DNA of 64,000 bases from the NCBI RefSeq assembly GCF_018100925.1, contig NZ_JAGJEH010000004.1, forward strand, positions 1 through 64,000, read 5' to 3'. Numbering within the stretch: position 1 is the stretch's first letter; the number at the start of each line of letters is the position of its first letter. Source of the DNA: Pseudoalteromonas luteoviolacea (GTDB lineage Bacteria > Pseudomonadota > Gammaproteobacteria > Enterobacterales > Alteromonadaceae). Under the pieces are notes generated by a model. It made no database searches, was not told where the DNA came from, and worked only from the letters and a program-made list of their open reading frames with translations. Both the position numbers and the translations under genes were made by a program. Below are positions 1 to 7,579 of the stretch, in pieces.

Positions 1-46
1 GCAACGAGCCTAGCTGCAACTGGGCTCATTAATTAAGGAAAACACC

Positions 47-403
47 ATGTTAAGAGTAAAGATATATCACCATACCTTTGGCGGTCATTTTGTATTAAAC
101 GACACGCTAACCGACCAACACATGCTGAGTGTTTTAGCCACAGTGGACCCAAGCGGCTCCATATTAGATGGCGTAAACGGCAATGTACCAGCGGCGTTTT
201 GTATTTTCCTTGGACAGAGGTTATACGAGTGCAAGCAATTAGCCAAGGTTAATTTAGAGGTAAGTTTTACCAAGGAATTTACCAACCGTTTCGGGCACAT
301 AGCCACTTTATGCATTGATGACTCCAAACCGTGGGACTTTGAACTAGAAGAGTTTGCAGTATTCCCAGAGCACCGAGTAGAACGCGTGGAGGATGCAGCA
401 TGA
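47..403 (+). CDS. Mu-like prophage early-region protein of unknown function
   Basis: A 118-residue protein that I do not recognise. It starts with ATG after an AAGGAAAA purine stretch (36-43). It has no signal peptide or membrane segment and a mildly acidic C-terminus. Its stop overlaps the start of the GemA-like gene as ATGA, so it belongs to the same transcription unit. Its position, just before gemA in the left half of a Mu-like element, suggests an early accessory role, but that is only context. Confidence 0.6.
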   Translation: MLRVKIYHHTFGGHFVLNDTLTDQHMLSVLATVDPSGSILDGVNGNVPAAFCIFLGQRLYECKQLAKVNLEVSFTKEFTNRFGHIATLCIDDSKPWDFELEEFAVFPEHRVERVEDAA

Positions 404-786
404 ACCCGATGATTAAAGCGATAAAAGCGGCACAACGGGCGGCAGGCATTGATCAGGTATGCCATGTGAAAAACGTTAAACAGATTAGCAGTGGTCTCAC
501 AAATAGTTGTACGGGGCTGACTCAGAACCAGCAACGAGCACTGCTTAAGCGCTATCAGCAAATGGCCCCTAAGCAAGAAATGCCAAAGCAACTTAAGATG
601 ATTTATAGCCTCTGGGGCCAATTGGCCAGTGCTGGGAAAGTCGAAAAAGACTCAAAACAAGCATGTGACGCTTTTTGTGAGAAGTTTTGTGACGGTAAGC
701 GCCTGTACAATGCACAAAGTCACTGGCAAGCAGTGATAGAGATTTTAAAGCAATGGCTACATCGTAAGGAGACGAATCATGCCTAG
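400..786 (+). CDS. GemA/Gp16-family regulatory protein of Mu-like phage
   Basis: 128 residues. The second half matches the Gp16/GemA (DUF1018) pattern: a helix around KQLKMIYSLWGQL (about residues 67-79), then a short spacer, then AVIEILKQWLHR near the C-terminus. In Mu, GemA affects host gene expression and DNA topology during lytic growth. The usual N-terminal stretch of the family is shortened and rewritten here, with several Cys residues (Cys21, Cys37 and a CDAFCEKFC cluster near residues 88-96). The gene overlaps its neighbours on both sides by 4 and 8 bp. The family call rests on pattern recognition; the role is known only from Mu. Confidence 0.65.
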   Translation: MNPMIKAIKAAQRAAGIDQVCHVKNVKQISSGLTNSCTGLTQNQQRALLKRYQQMAPKQEMPKQLKMIYSLWGQLASAGKVEKDSKQACDAFCEKFCDGKRLYNAQSHWQAVIEILKQWLHRKETNHA

Positions 787-970
787 AGGTGAAACAATCC
801 TAATTAACCCAGACAGACCGCTTTACGAAGAGGCCCAGTACGACAACTTACCGCCAAATATTAAGCGTATTGGCAAGCTTAGGACTAAATGGGATGAAAC
901 AAGAGAAATGCAGGCCGCATCAAATGAGTTCAGCATTGAGCAGTTGTTAGAGGAATTAGACGATGGCTGA
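779..970 (+). CDS. small prophage protein of unknown function
   Basis: 63 residues starting MPRGETILINPDRP, acidic at the C-terminus (EQLLEELDDG). It overlaps the preceding gene by 8 bp and the following Mor-like gene by 8 bp, which is strong support for a real, translationally coupled gene despite its size. No family recognised. Confidence 0.55.
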   Translation: MPRGETILINPDRPLYEEAQYDNLPPNIKRIGKLRTKWDETREMQAASNEFSIEQLLEELDDG

Positions 971-1379
971 GCATGAATTGGATGCATCTTTGCTGCCACA
1001 CGGTTTGCGGTTGTTTGTGGAAGTTATGGGGCTGGATGATGCAGTAAACGCCTTAAGTGAAGAGCAGGGCAACTTGTTTTTTATTCCCGACAAGCCAACG
1101 CCGAATCACGAATTTTGTAAGCGGTTTAGCGTGGATATGGCAAGGGCGCTTAGTAACCATGCAGGCAGTACGTACCAAATTCCAAAGCTAGACAAAATAA
1201 TGATTCAGCTACGGAACATTAAACTAAGAGAGGAATTTAAGCAGGGCGCTTCAGTCCAAGATTTAGTAAGGCGCTATAAGTTGACCAGACAAATGATCAA
1301 CTTAATAGTGACCTCCGAAGCCAATGGCGCACCGATTTTAGTTGGCGATGCGCACAAGCAAATGGAGTTGAAGTTGTAG
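963..1379 (+). CDS. Mor/C-family transcription activator (Mu middle/late gene activator)
   Basis: 138 residues. The C-terminal part, about 85-125, fits the Mor family: a dimerisation strand (TYQIPKLDKI), then a helix-turn-helix (REEFKQGASVQDLVRRYKLT...MINLIV). In Mu, Mor and C bind inverted repeats and recruit RNA polymerase to middle and late promoters. The gene is the last of the left cluster, and a weak terminator-like hairpin follows at 1387-1425. Its targets here would be promoters before the cargo or the lysozyme gene. The inverted repeat at 2564-2581 is one candidate site. Confidence 0.75.
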   Translation: MAEHELDASLLPHGLRLFVEVMGLDDAVNALSEEQGNLFFIPDKPTPNHEFCKRFSVDMARALSNHAGSTYQIPKLDKIMIQLRNIKLREEFKQGASVQDLVRRYKLTRQMINLIVTSEANGAPILVGDAHKQMELKL

Positions 1380-1386
1380 GTTTGTG

Positions 1387-1425
1387 ATCAGCCTTCGTTG
1401 TTAGGTGTGGGGGCTGGTTTTTGTG
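1387..1425 (+). terminator. weak intrinsic terminator-like hairpin after the Mor-like gene
   Basis: The arm ATCAGCC (1387-1393) can pair with GGCTGGT (1412-1418) across an 18-nt loop, followed by a T-rich tract (TTTTGTGTGTTT). One pair is G-T and the loop is long, so it is only a modest candidate. Confidence 0.35.
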
Positions 1426-1636
1426 TGTTTAATATCAAACTCCTTAGCATTTTGTAACATGTTCCAAATTGCATACAATATATCAGGGTGCTATCGTTTC
1501 CTTGTTTTCAGCATACAACTTCTTGTAGCTGTGACACACATAGGTGAATTTAACTGTGAATAAAGAACAGAGTCGTATTTATTAAATTTTAAAGCGCCTA
1601 GAAATTCATTTTTAAAAATTTTAAAAGGAAATATTG

Positions 1637-1825
1637 ATGAAATTCACATTGAAAAAGAAAAAAATAAAAAACCTTTCGATTGACGCTAAAACAGCTCGAC
1701 CTGATATGACACCACTAGTCCGTGGCGGTTGTGGCGGAGATAGAAGCCGCGATGTAGAACATACTGCTTGTTGCCATAACCCAACAAGAGATTGCTACCC
1801 AACTGTTTCTGTCGTGTGGCCTTAA
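1637..1825 (+). CDS. putative RiPP (lanthipeptide-like) precursor peptide, Cys-rich core
   Basis: 62 residues from ATG 1637, with AAAGGAAA (1624-1631) just upstream; a TTG at 1634 is less likely. The leader MKFTLKKKKIKNLS...TPLVRGG has the pattern Lys-rich start, KxLxxLS, then TPxVxGG, as in short orphan precursors commonly annotated as class I lanthipeptides in Pseudoalteromonas and Shewanella. The core after GG has four Cys plus Thr and Ser (GCGG..., HTACCHNPTRDCY). A related leader with a different core occurs at 58979. No modifying enzyme, protease or exporter is nearby, so maturation would need enzymes encoded elsewhere. It is monocistronic with its own hairpin at 1843-1874 and sits as cargo inside the Mu-like element. 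Family call is by eye; the modification type is unknown. Confidence 0.6.
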   Translation: MKFTLKKKKIKNLSIDAKTARPDMTPLVRGGCGGDRSRDVEHTACCHNPTRDCYPTVSVVWP

Positions 1826-1842
1826 ATCAGTTTTAAATTTAA

Positions 1843-1874
1843 AAGAGTTGCCTTGCTGTCATAAGGTAGCTCTT
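1843..1874 (+). terminator. hairpin terminator of the RiPP-like gene
   Basis: AAGAGTTGCCTT (1843-1854) pairs with AAGGTAGCTCTT (1863-1874) over an 8-nt loop, with two G-T pairs, 17 bp after the stop. The T tail is short. It may serve both this gene and the convergent gene ending at 1919. Confidence 0.5.
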
Positions 1875-1918
1875 TACACAAGATTGGCAAAATCAAGTCA
1901 AGTAGTGCAAAGACAGTT

Positions 1919-2374
1919 TCATTCATTACACCCGCATGCTTTTTGAGCAGCACTGCCAGTAGCTATAGCTAAACCTCCAGAGCACATCAAACCAGTCTCA
2001 AGCACGCACTGTGCAATAAATTTACATTCTTCTGGAATACCCGCAACCATGCATACAGCTTTACACAAAATACTTTTATCTTTCATATTTTCCATATCTT
2101 CGATAAATATTTTTTCTAAACTCTCGGGAACCCTATGCATTTTTCCTCGTAATGCAAGATACAACCTATCATTAGCTAGAAAAATCCTTTCTCTTAAGAG
2201 GCTCATAGCTTGTAGATAATCATCTTTAAATATTTGAGCTTCAACTTCTCTTGAAACTTCTTTTAAAGACTTTGTACTACACCAGAATTCATCAGGAATG
2301 TTATGGACATTCCTTTCTTCCATAGCAGCTGAAAAAGTAGAAAATAATATAAACAATAGTAGTAAAATTCTCAT
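1919..2374 (-). CDS. secreted Cys-rich protein of unknown function (prophage cargo)
   Basis: 151 residues with a clear signal peptide (MRILLLLFILFSTFSAA, cleavage near residue 17). The mature part has a helical, charged middle and a C-terminal third with eight closely spaced Cys (from SILCKAVC to the final KACGCNE), suggesting a disulfide-bonded periplasmic or extracellular domain. It is convergent with the RiPP-like gene and opposite to all phage genes around it, which is typical of cargo. I recognise no family. Immunity to, or processing of, the adjacent Cys-rich peptide is a guess from proximity only. Confidence 0.6.
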   Translation of the reverse strand: MRILLLLFILFSTFSAAMEERNVHNIPDEFWCSTKSLKEVSREVEAQIFKDDYLQAMSLLRERIFLANDRLYLALRGKMHRVPESLEKIFIEDMENMKDKSILCKAVCMVAGIPEECKFIAQCVLETGLMCSGGLAIATGSAAQKACGCNE

Positions 2375-2563
2375 TTCCAGTTCCTTATGTTATCAAGCTA
2401 TAAGTAAAGAAGTTATGCCTAAAATATCAACTTAAAAGTGAAATTATGATTTGGAATGGTTGCATCACTAAAACTCTTACATTAGCCTAATGTATCGGCT
2501 TTACTTCAAAGCACCGTAAAACATTTTACACCTACTTTCCCCCCTCCAATTTGCCAGACTAGC

Positions 2564-2581
2564 CATGTGATCAACCACATG
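2564..2581 (+). promoter_or_regulatory. inverted repeat just upstream of the lysozyme gene
   Basis: CATGTG (2564-2569) and CACATG (2576-2581) form a perfect inverted repeat with a 6-bp spacer, ending 10 bp before the lysozyme ATG. Mor and C activators bind short inverted repeats, so this could be an operator, or it could be a hairpin affecting the ribosome-binding region. Inference only. Confidence 0.3.
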
Positions 2582-2591
2582 TGGAAATGGC

Positions 2592-3008
2592 ATGGAAAAA
2601 CTAAAACAACAACTCATTGGCCATGAAGGATACGAGCATAAAGTGTATGTTTGCCCTGGTGGCTACCAATCAATAGGCGTTGGCAGGAACCTTGAGCAAA
2701 GAGGACTGACTGACGATGAAATCAATTATCTACTAAACAACGACATTGCTTATTTTACTGCCCAAGTCGAAAAGCACATTGATACATCCAAGTGTAACCC
2801 CGCCCGAAAAGCTGTACTTATCAATATGGCCTTTAACCTCGGTATTCATGGACTGCTCAACTTCAAAGAAACCATTGCAGCCGTAGAACGCGGCGACTGG
2901 GATACCGCCGTTATTGAAATGTTCGATAGCCGCTGGGCTGTTCAAGTTGGAGAGCGTGCAGACCAGTTGGCTGAGCAAATGAAAACGGGAGAATGGTATG
3001 ACGCCTGA
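2592..3008 (+). CDS. phage lysozyme, glycoside hydrolase family 24
   Basis: 138 residues, T4-lysozyme-like. The N-terminal catalytic region is HEGYEHKVYVCPGGYQSIGVG. Glu12 aligns with the catalytic acid Glu11 of T4, Cys21 falls at the position of Asp20, and Ser27 at Thr26. A Cys at the Asp20 position is known to support activity in T4 lysozyme and occurs in other phage enzymes. No signal-anchor helix is visible, so release to the periplasm would need a holin. Its stop overlaps the next gene. In Mu-like genomes endolysin lies at the start of the lysis/packaging block, as here. Confidence 0.85.
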   Translation: MEKLKQQLIGHEGYEHKVYVCPGGYQSIGVGRNLEQRGLTDDEINYLLNNDIAYFTAQVEKHIDTSKCNPARKAVLINMAFNLGIHGLLNFKETIAAVERGDWDTAVIEMFDSRWAVQVGERADQLAEQMKTGEWYDA

Positions 3009-3246
3009 ACAAGAGAATCAACTGTTCAAGTCTATCGGCCAAATTGAAGCAACCCAAACTTCTATCTTGAACGAAGTTAGGCAGATTAAAACAGACGTCA
3101 ATGCACGCGTAGATAAGCTTGAGGTCAGAGTCGAAAAGGCGGAAAAGCAGCTCACAAACACACGCTTGAAAATTGCAGGCGCGAGCGGCTTAACAGGAGT
3201 GGCCGCAGCTATTACATCAGAGCTGATGAAGCTAGGAGGCGGTTAA
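2998..3246 (+). CDS. small coiled-coil protein with C-terminal membrane segment
   Basis: 82 residues: a heptad-rich coiled coil (about 5-55, QIEATQTSILNEVRQIK and onward), then a hydrophobic helix near 58-76 (IAGASGLTGVAAAI). It lies between lysozyme and DUF1804 with an 11-bp overlap before it and a TAATG stop-start after it. Position and layout resemble the small coiled-coil proteins (DUF2730-like) found here in Mu-like phages, some of which are suspected spanins or holin partners. Function not assigned. Confidence 0.6.
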   Translation: MTPEQENQLFKSIGQIEATQTSILNEVRQIKTDVNARVDKLEVRVEKAEKQLTNTRLKIAGASGLTGVAAAITSELMKLGGG

Positions 3247-3749
3247 TGGCCCATGGTGATGAAGTGATGACAGCGGTCCGTGATAGCTATGTCAACGGGC
3301 TTTTGAATCTCACCCTTTCAGCCAGAAAGCATGACGTGCCCGAGAGTACAGCACGACGCTGGAAGCTTGATGCTAAAGCGGCTGGTGATTGCTGGGATTT
3401 AGCCCGAGCTGCTGCTAGAAAAGCGACTGGCCCAGCTGGAGAATTTACCGAAATGTTTATTCAGGAGTTCTCCCTTGAAGTAAGTTCAGCACTTGAGGCT
3501 TTGAAAGAAAAGGGCGATGACATGCCTTTGTCCGAGCGAGCAAAGGTGTTAAAGCAGCTAAAGGATATGTATACCTCAGTCATCGACTTAGCTGGCGGTG
3601 ATAAGAAGATCGGTAAGCTTGCTGTCGCCGCAACCGTTATAAAAGAGTTCGGCCAGTACATCACGCACCATCACAGTGAACACACCGAAACCTTTGTAAA
3701 AATCATTGATGGTTTTGGGCCATACATCGCTAGAAAGTTGGAAGAGTAA
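3246..3749 (+). CDS. DUF1804 family protein, probable small-terminase equivalent
   Basis: 167 residues. The N-terminal MAHGDEVMTAVRDSYVNG...STARRWKLDAKAAGDCWD matches the DUF1804 pattern of B3/D3112-type phages: a helix-turn-helix (ARKHDVPESTARRWK, about 28-42), followed by a helical oligomerisation region. In these phages it sits immediately before the large terminase, and it is thought to recognise DNA for packaging. Start and stop both overlap the neighbours (TAATG), so it is coupled to the terminase. Confidence 0.75.
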   Translation: MAHGDEVMTAVRDSYVNGLLNLTLSARKHDVPESTARRWKLDAKAAGDCWDLARAAARKATGPAGEFTEMFIQEFSLEVSSALEALKEKGDDMPLSERAKVLKQLKDMYTSVIDLAGGDKKIGKLAVAATVIKEFGQYITHHHSEHTETFVKIIDGFGPYIARKLEE

Positions 3750-5494
3750 TGGCCAAAGACATCAATTCAAAAGACTTTTTAAAGGAAGTCGAAGAGCTTA
3801 CCTCATCACTAAGACGAGATATTGAAGCCAAACACCGTGATATTGACCCTAGCCCCAAAGCAATCAAAGAGCGGCGTAAGCGTGTATTAGGCGGTGACTT
3901 TGAGTTTTTTGTTTATACCTACTTCCCGCATCATATGTGGCTTGATGAAGGCCAAAAGCCAAGTGAATTCCAACAGTATTTTATGGATTGGTTTCCACAG
4001 GCCATAGACCTCGACAACTACTGGAAACATTGGTTTGTTGCCCCCCGTGGTGAAGGTAAATCAACTTTAGCTGTAAAAATTGCGCCAGTATATATAGCGG
4101 TTTTAGCGCTATTACAGGATGAAGCCGTATGCGAAGAACTGGGCCTGACCAAGCCCAATATTTACATCGACTTTGTTATTCTATTTGGTGCTGAAGCAAA
4201 GATGCCCGCCAAAACACTTGAAGTTGTTAAAACTGAGCTGCTAAATAATGGAAACCTGATGTTGGACTTTCCAGAAGTCTGCACCAAGTCACCACTATGG
4301 AAAATAGGTGAATTTGCGACACCCCAAGGTGTGCGCTTTGAAAGTCGTGGTTCAGAACAATCAGTTCGAGGCGCATTCCACGGCGCAAGCCGTCCTAAGT
4401 TACTTTTATCTGATGACATCATCACCGATAAAGAGGCCAAATCAGCAACCGAAAGGGACAATCGCTGGGCATTTTTAGAAGCTGCCGTGCAATACCTTGG
4501 CCCGCCAGGTAAAGGGGTTAAATTCCTCGGTGTCAATACCGTACTTAACAATGATGACCCTATATCAAGAGCTGAGCACGCCGCAGGCCATATCGTGCAT
4601 CGCTTTAAAGCAATATCGCAGCTCCCTGAAAACATGGAGCTTTGGGAGCAATGCCGTGAGCTCATGCTTTACAAAGACAAACAATTTGAGAAGCAAGCAG
4701 CGAGTAAAGGAAAAGCGGTCGCCCTAGAAGAAAAGCCAAGCTTTAAGTTTTGGAATAAGAACAAAAAGCGCATGTCAAAAGGCGCAAAAACCAGTTGGCC
4801 GAGTGTGCGGAGTTTGTATGATTTGATGGCAATGCGAGCCTCAAACAAACGAGAGTTTAACCGTGAGATGCAAGGCATTGCCAAGTCAGACGAAGAGCAG
4901 ATCTTTTATCGGTTTGAAACTTGGGTTAACCGCTTAAACCTGTGGACACCCTATGGCGCATGTGACCCAAGCATGGGCAAAACAGCCAGCGCCGACCCGA
5001 GTGCTTTGCTTGTAGGTTTTTGGGCAAGGGAACTTAACCAACTTCACTTAGAACATGAAAGCCGAAAAGTACGCGGCCCCAGTCGGCTATTAAAGGACTT
5101 GATTAAACTACAAATCGAATACAACTGTTTGGTTTGGGGGTTCGAAGACAATAATGCGTATGACTTTATGCGCCAAACCTACATGAAAGATGCTTTAGAC
5201 CAAGGCGTTGCATTGCCGCTTAGAGGTATTACGGCCACAGTGCCACAAGAAGAACGCATCGAGGGGTTAGAACCTTTTGTGATCAACGAACCTGCTCAAA
5301 TCCTGTTTCATCCCCGTCGAAGTCGATTGCTTATGGATGAGTTAGAAAACTGGCCCGAGAAACAGAGCAACCACCATTACGATTTGAGCTGTGCTCTCAC
5401 CATTTTATGGATGATTGCTAGCACTGGCGCGGGTGGTATTCCAAAAGTGAGAAGCCGTAAAGTAACCAAATCAATAGGGGGCTACCATGTCTAA
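3749..5494 (+). CDS. phage terminase large subunit (Mu gp28-like)
   Basis: 581 residues. Walker A-like APRGEGKST lies at about 98-106, a Walker B-like run (LLLSDD) near 225, and the RNase H-fold nuclease begins at GACDPSMGK (about 407-415). It packages DNA into proheads by ATP-driven translocation and cuts at the end. Length is normal for Mu-like terminases. It overlaps the portal gene by 8 bp. It appears intact, which is striking because no capsid gene follows in this element. Confidence 0.88.
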   Translation: MAKDINSKDFLKEVEELTSSLRRDIEAKHRDIDPSPKAIKERRKRVLGGDFEFFVYTYFPHHMWLDEGQKPSEFQQYFMDWFPQAIDLDNYWKHWFVAPRGEGKSTLAVKIAPVYIAVLALLQDEAVCEELGLTKPNIYIDFVILFGAEAKMPAKTLEVVKTELLNNGNLMLDFPEVCTKSPLWKIGEFATPQGVRFESRGSEQSVRGAFHGASRPKLLLSDDIITDKEAKSATERDNRWAFLEAAVQYLGPPGKGVKFLGVNTVLNNDDPISRAEHAAGHIVHRFKAISQLPENMELWEQCRELMLYKDKQFEKQAASKGKAVALEEKPSFKFWNKNKKRMSKGAKTSWPSVRSLYDLMAMRASNKREFNREMQGIAKSDEEQIFYRFETWVNRLNLWTPYGACDPSMGKTASADPSALLVGFWARELNQLHLEHESRKVRGPSRLLKDLIKLQIEYNCLVWGFEDNNAYDFMRQTYMKDALDQGVALPLRGITATVPQEERIEGLEPFVINEPAQILFHPRRSRLLMDELENWPEKQSNHHYDLSCALTILWMIASTGAGGIPKVRSRKVTKSIGGYHV

Positions 5495-6959
5495 ACCCCA
5501 CCTAAGTTATAAGGGCTATCGCGCGTTGCAAAAAGCCTTTTCGATGAGTAAAACAGACCCTGCACTGTGGGCCATGATGCGGGAGTTGCCAAATCCTGAT
5601 CCAATTCTACGAAAAGCGGGTAAAAGCTCGCTGATTTATGACGAGATAGCCCGAGACGCCCATGTTATTGGCGAGCTACGTAGTTTACGTTCTGGTATGT
5701 TCGCATTTAACGCAGAGTTGGTGCCAGGAGGCAATGACGAGACAAGCATGAAAAGCTTTGAGATTGCCAAAGCGCTCATGGCTTCAAACCCCGCCAAAAA
5801 TACACAGTGGATGGACATTGATTGGCACAACTACAGCGCGATTTTACACGGGTTTGCAGTAACGCATTTAGGCAAATTCGAAAAGCAAGACAACGCTTGG
5901 ATACCTAGCACAATTGAGCAGTGGCCAGCAGGGCGCTTTGCTTTTAACTCTGACCATGAATTGCTTGTTAAAACCCGGGAAAACCCAGAGGGTGAGCCCA
6001 TCAATGAAGACCGTTGGACATGTGTTAGGCATATGCCAGAGGCTAAAAACCCATATGGGATTGCACTACTCAGCAGTTGTTTTTGGCCTTGGATGTTTAA
6101 ACATGGCGGCTTTAAATTCTTCGTTCAGCTGTGTGAGCGTTTTGGTGTGCCGTTTCCTATCGGGAAGTACCGCCCAGGAATGCAAGACAAAGATATTGAA
6201 GAGTTAGTTGAAGGCTTAGCAAGGCTGCTCACAGACGGGATTGCTGTGATACCAGATGACTCAAGTTTAGACATTCTAGAAAGTAAAATGTCGGGTGAGC
6301 CAGTTCAGCTGCAGCTTATCAATTTATGTAACTCAGAAATGAGTAAAGCGCTGACTTCCCAAACGCTCGCCACAGAGCAAAAAGCCGGTGCACGTGCAGC
6401 CAGTGAAACTCACGCAAAACGGGCGGGTGAAAACCAACGGGCTGATAGGGCACTTGTATCTGGTTATCGAAACCAACTATTAGAAACCATCCATAAAGTG
6501 AATTTCGACGGTGGCGAACCGCCAAAATATGTCTGGCGTGATAAGAAAGAGATCAACCTCGAAACCGTAAACGTGATTCGAGAATCAGCCCGTATGGTGC
6601 CTGTTTCCAAGGATTATGTGTACAAAACATTGGGTATTCCAGAACCTCAAAAAGGCGAAGAACTTCTTGAAATCAAAGACGATGGACAAGGCATCGCAAG
6701 TGCACCAAAGCAGGACTTTTCAAGCGTTCAACAGGGCGCTGATATCCCTAATTTTGATGAGTTTGACCAAGCAACTGACACCGAAATTAAGAAGATTTTT
6801 GAGTTTGCCAAGCAAGCAAACAACCTCGACGAACTAAAACAAAACATCCTTGATGAATTCCCAAACATCTCCAATTCAGCCCTAGCTGAAGTTGCTGTAA
6901 AGGCGTTTGAATTGGAAGTTTTAGAAGGAATGAACGAGGCAAATCAACAGGAGATTTAA
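5487..6959 (+). CDS. DUF935 family portal protein (Mu gp29-like)
   Basis: 490 residues, the usual size for this family. Recognisable stretches include MMRELPNPDPILRKAG near the start and FFVQLCERFGVPFPIGKY in the middle (about residues 207-224), both typical of DUF935. The portal forms the ring through which DNA enters the head. The last ~80 residues are acidic and variable. It is followed 4 bp later by a DUF3164 gene rather than directly by MuF, which is unusual. Confidence 0.85.
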   Translation: MSKPHLSYKGYRALQKAFSMSKTDPALWAMMRELPNPDPILRKAGKSSLIYDEIARDAHVIGELRSLRSGMFAFNAELVPGGNDETSMKSFEIAKALMASNPAKNTQWMDIDWHNYSAILHGFAVTHLGKFEKQDNAWIPSTIEQWPAGRFAFNSDHELLVKTRENPEGEPINEDRWTCVRHMPEAKNPYGIALLSSCFWPWMFKHGGFKFFVQLCERFGVPFPIGKYRPGMQDKDIEELVEGLARLLTDGIAVIPDDSSLDILESKMSGEPVQLQLINLCNSEMSKALTSQTLATEQKAGARAASETHAKRAGENQRADRALVSGYRNQLLETIHKVNFDGGEPPKYVWRDKKEINLETVNVIRESARMVPVSKDYVYKTLGIPEPQKGEELLEIKDDGQGIASAPKQDFSSVQQGADIPNFDEFDQATDTEIKKIFEFAKQANNLDELKQNILDEFPNISNSALAEVAVKAFELEVLEGMNEANQQEI

Positions 6960-6963
6960 CCAT

Positions 6964-7578
6964 ATGAATGCGATACCTGAAGGCTTTTTAAAAGATGGTA
7001 AAGGCAATTTAGTAGCACTCACGAACGTGAAGCAAACAGACCTGATAAAGGACGAATATGTCAAAAAAGCGATAGAACTTGCAGAGAAACAGCAACAACA
7101 ACTCGCAGAGTTTAAGCAGCAGCAAATGGATGAAGCTGACGACTTTTTAGACCTGTTGGCACAAGAACATGGCGTAAATCTAGGCGGTAAAAAAGGCAAT
7201 TTAACATTGCGATCTTTTGACCACTCGTTGTCTGTGAAAATACAAATTCAAGAACGCATTGAGCTTGGCCCTGAGCTACAAATTGCAAAAGAATTAATAG
7301 ATGAATGCATTAGTGATTGGACCGAAGGTGGCAATCAAAACATCAAAGCCATCGTCAATAAAGTGTTCTCAACTGACAAGGAAGGCACCATTAATCCGCA
7401 GCGTATTTTGAGTCTTCGTAAGCTTGAAATTGATGACGAAACAGGCAAATGGCAAAAGGCCATGGATATCATTGCCGAGTCTGTAAACACCATTGATAGC
7501 TGTCGATTTATCCGGTTTTACAAGCGAGATGAGCAGGGCGCTGATCAAGCAATTTCCCTCGATATAGCTAAACTCTAA
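6964..7578 (+). CDS. DUF3164 family protein, in an unusual position
   Basis: 204 residues. Strong family features are FLKDGKGNLVALTNVKQTD at the start, a long helix rich in Gln and Glu, the GGKKGNLTLRSFDHS block (about 74-88), then AKELIDECISDW and RILSLRKLEID. DUF3164 proteins are normally early genes of Mu-like phages, close to gemA and the transposase; the role is unproven. Here the gene lies between portal and MuF, with 4-bp and 1-bp gaps, so it has been moved into the late block intact. Confidence 0.75.
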   Translation: MNAIPEGFLKDGKGNLVALTNVKQTDLIKDEYVKKAIELAEKQQQQLAEFKQQQMDEADDFLDLLAQEHGVNLGGKKGNLTLRSFDHSLSVKIQIQERIELGPELQIAKELIDECISDWTEGGNQNIKAIVNKVFSTDKEGTINPQRILSLRKLEIDDETGKWQKAMDIIAESVNTIDSCRFIRFYKRDEQGADQAISLDIAKL

Positions 7579-7579
7579 T

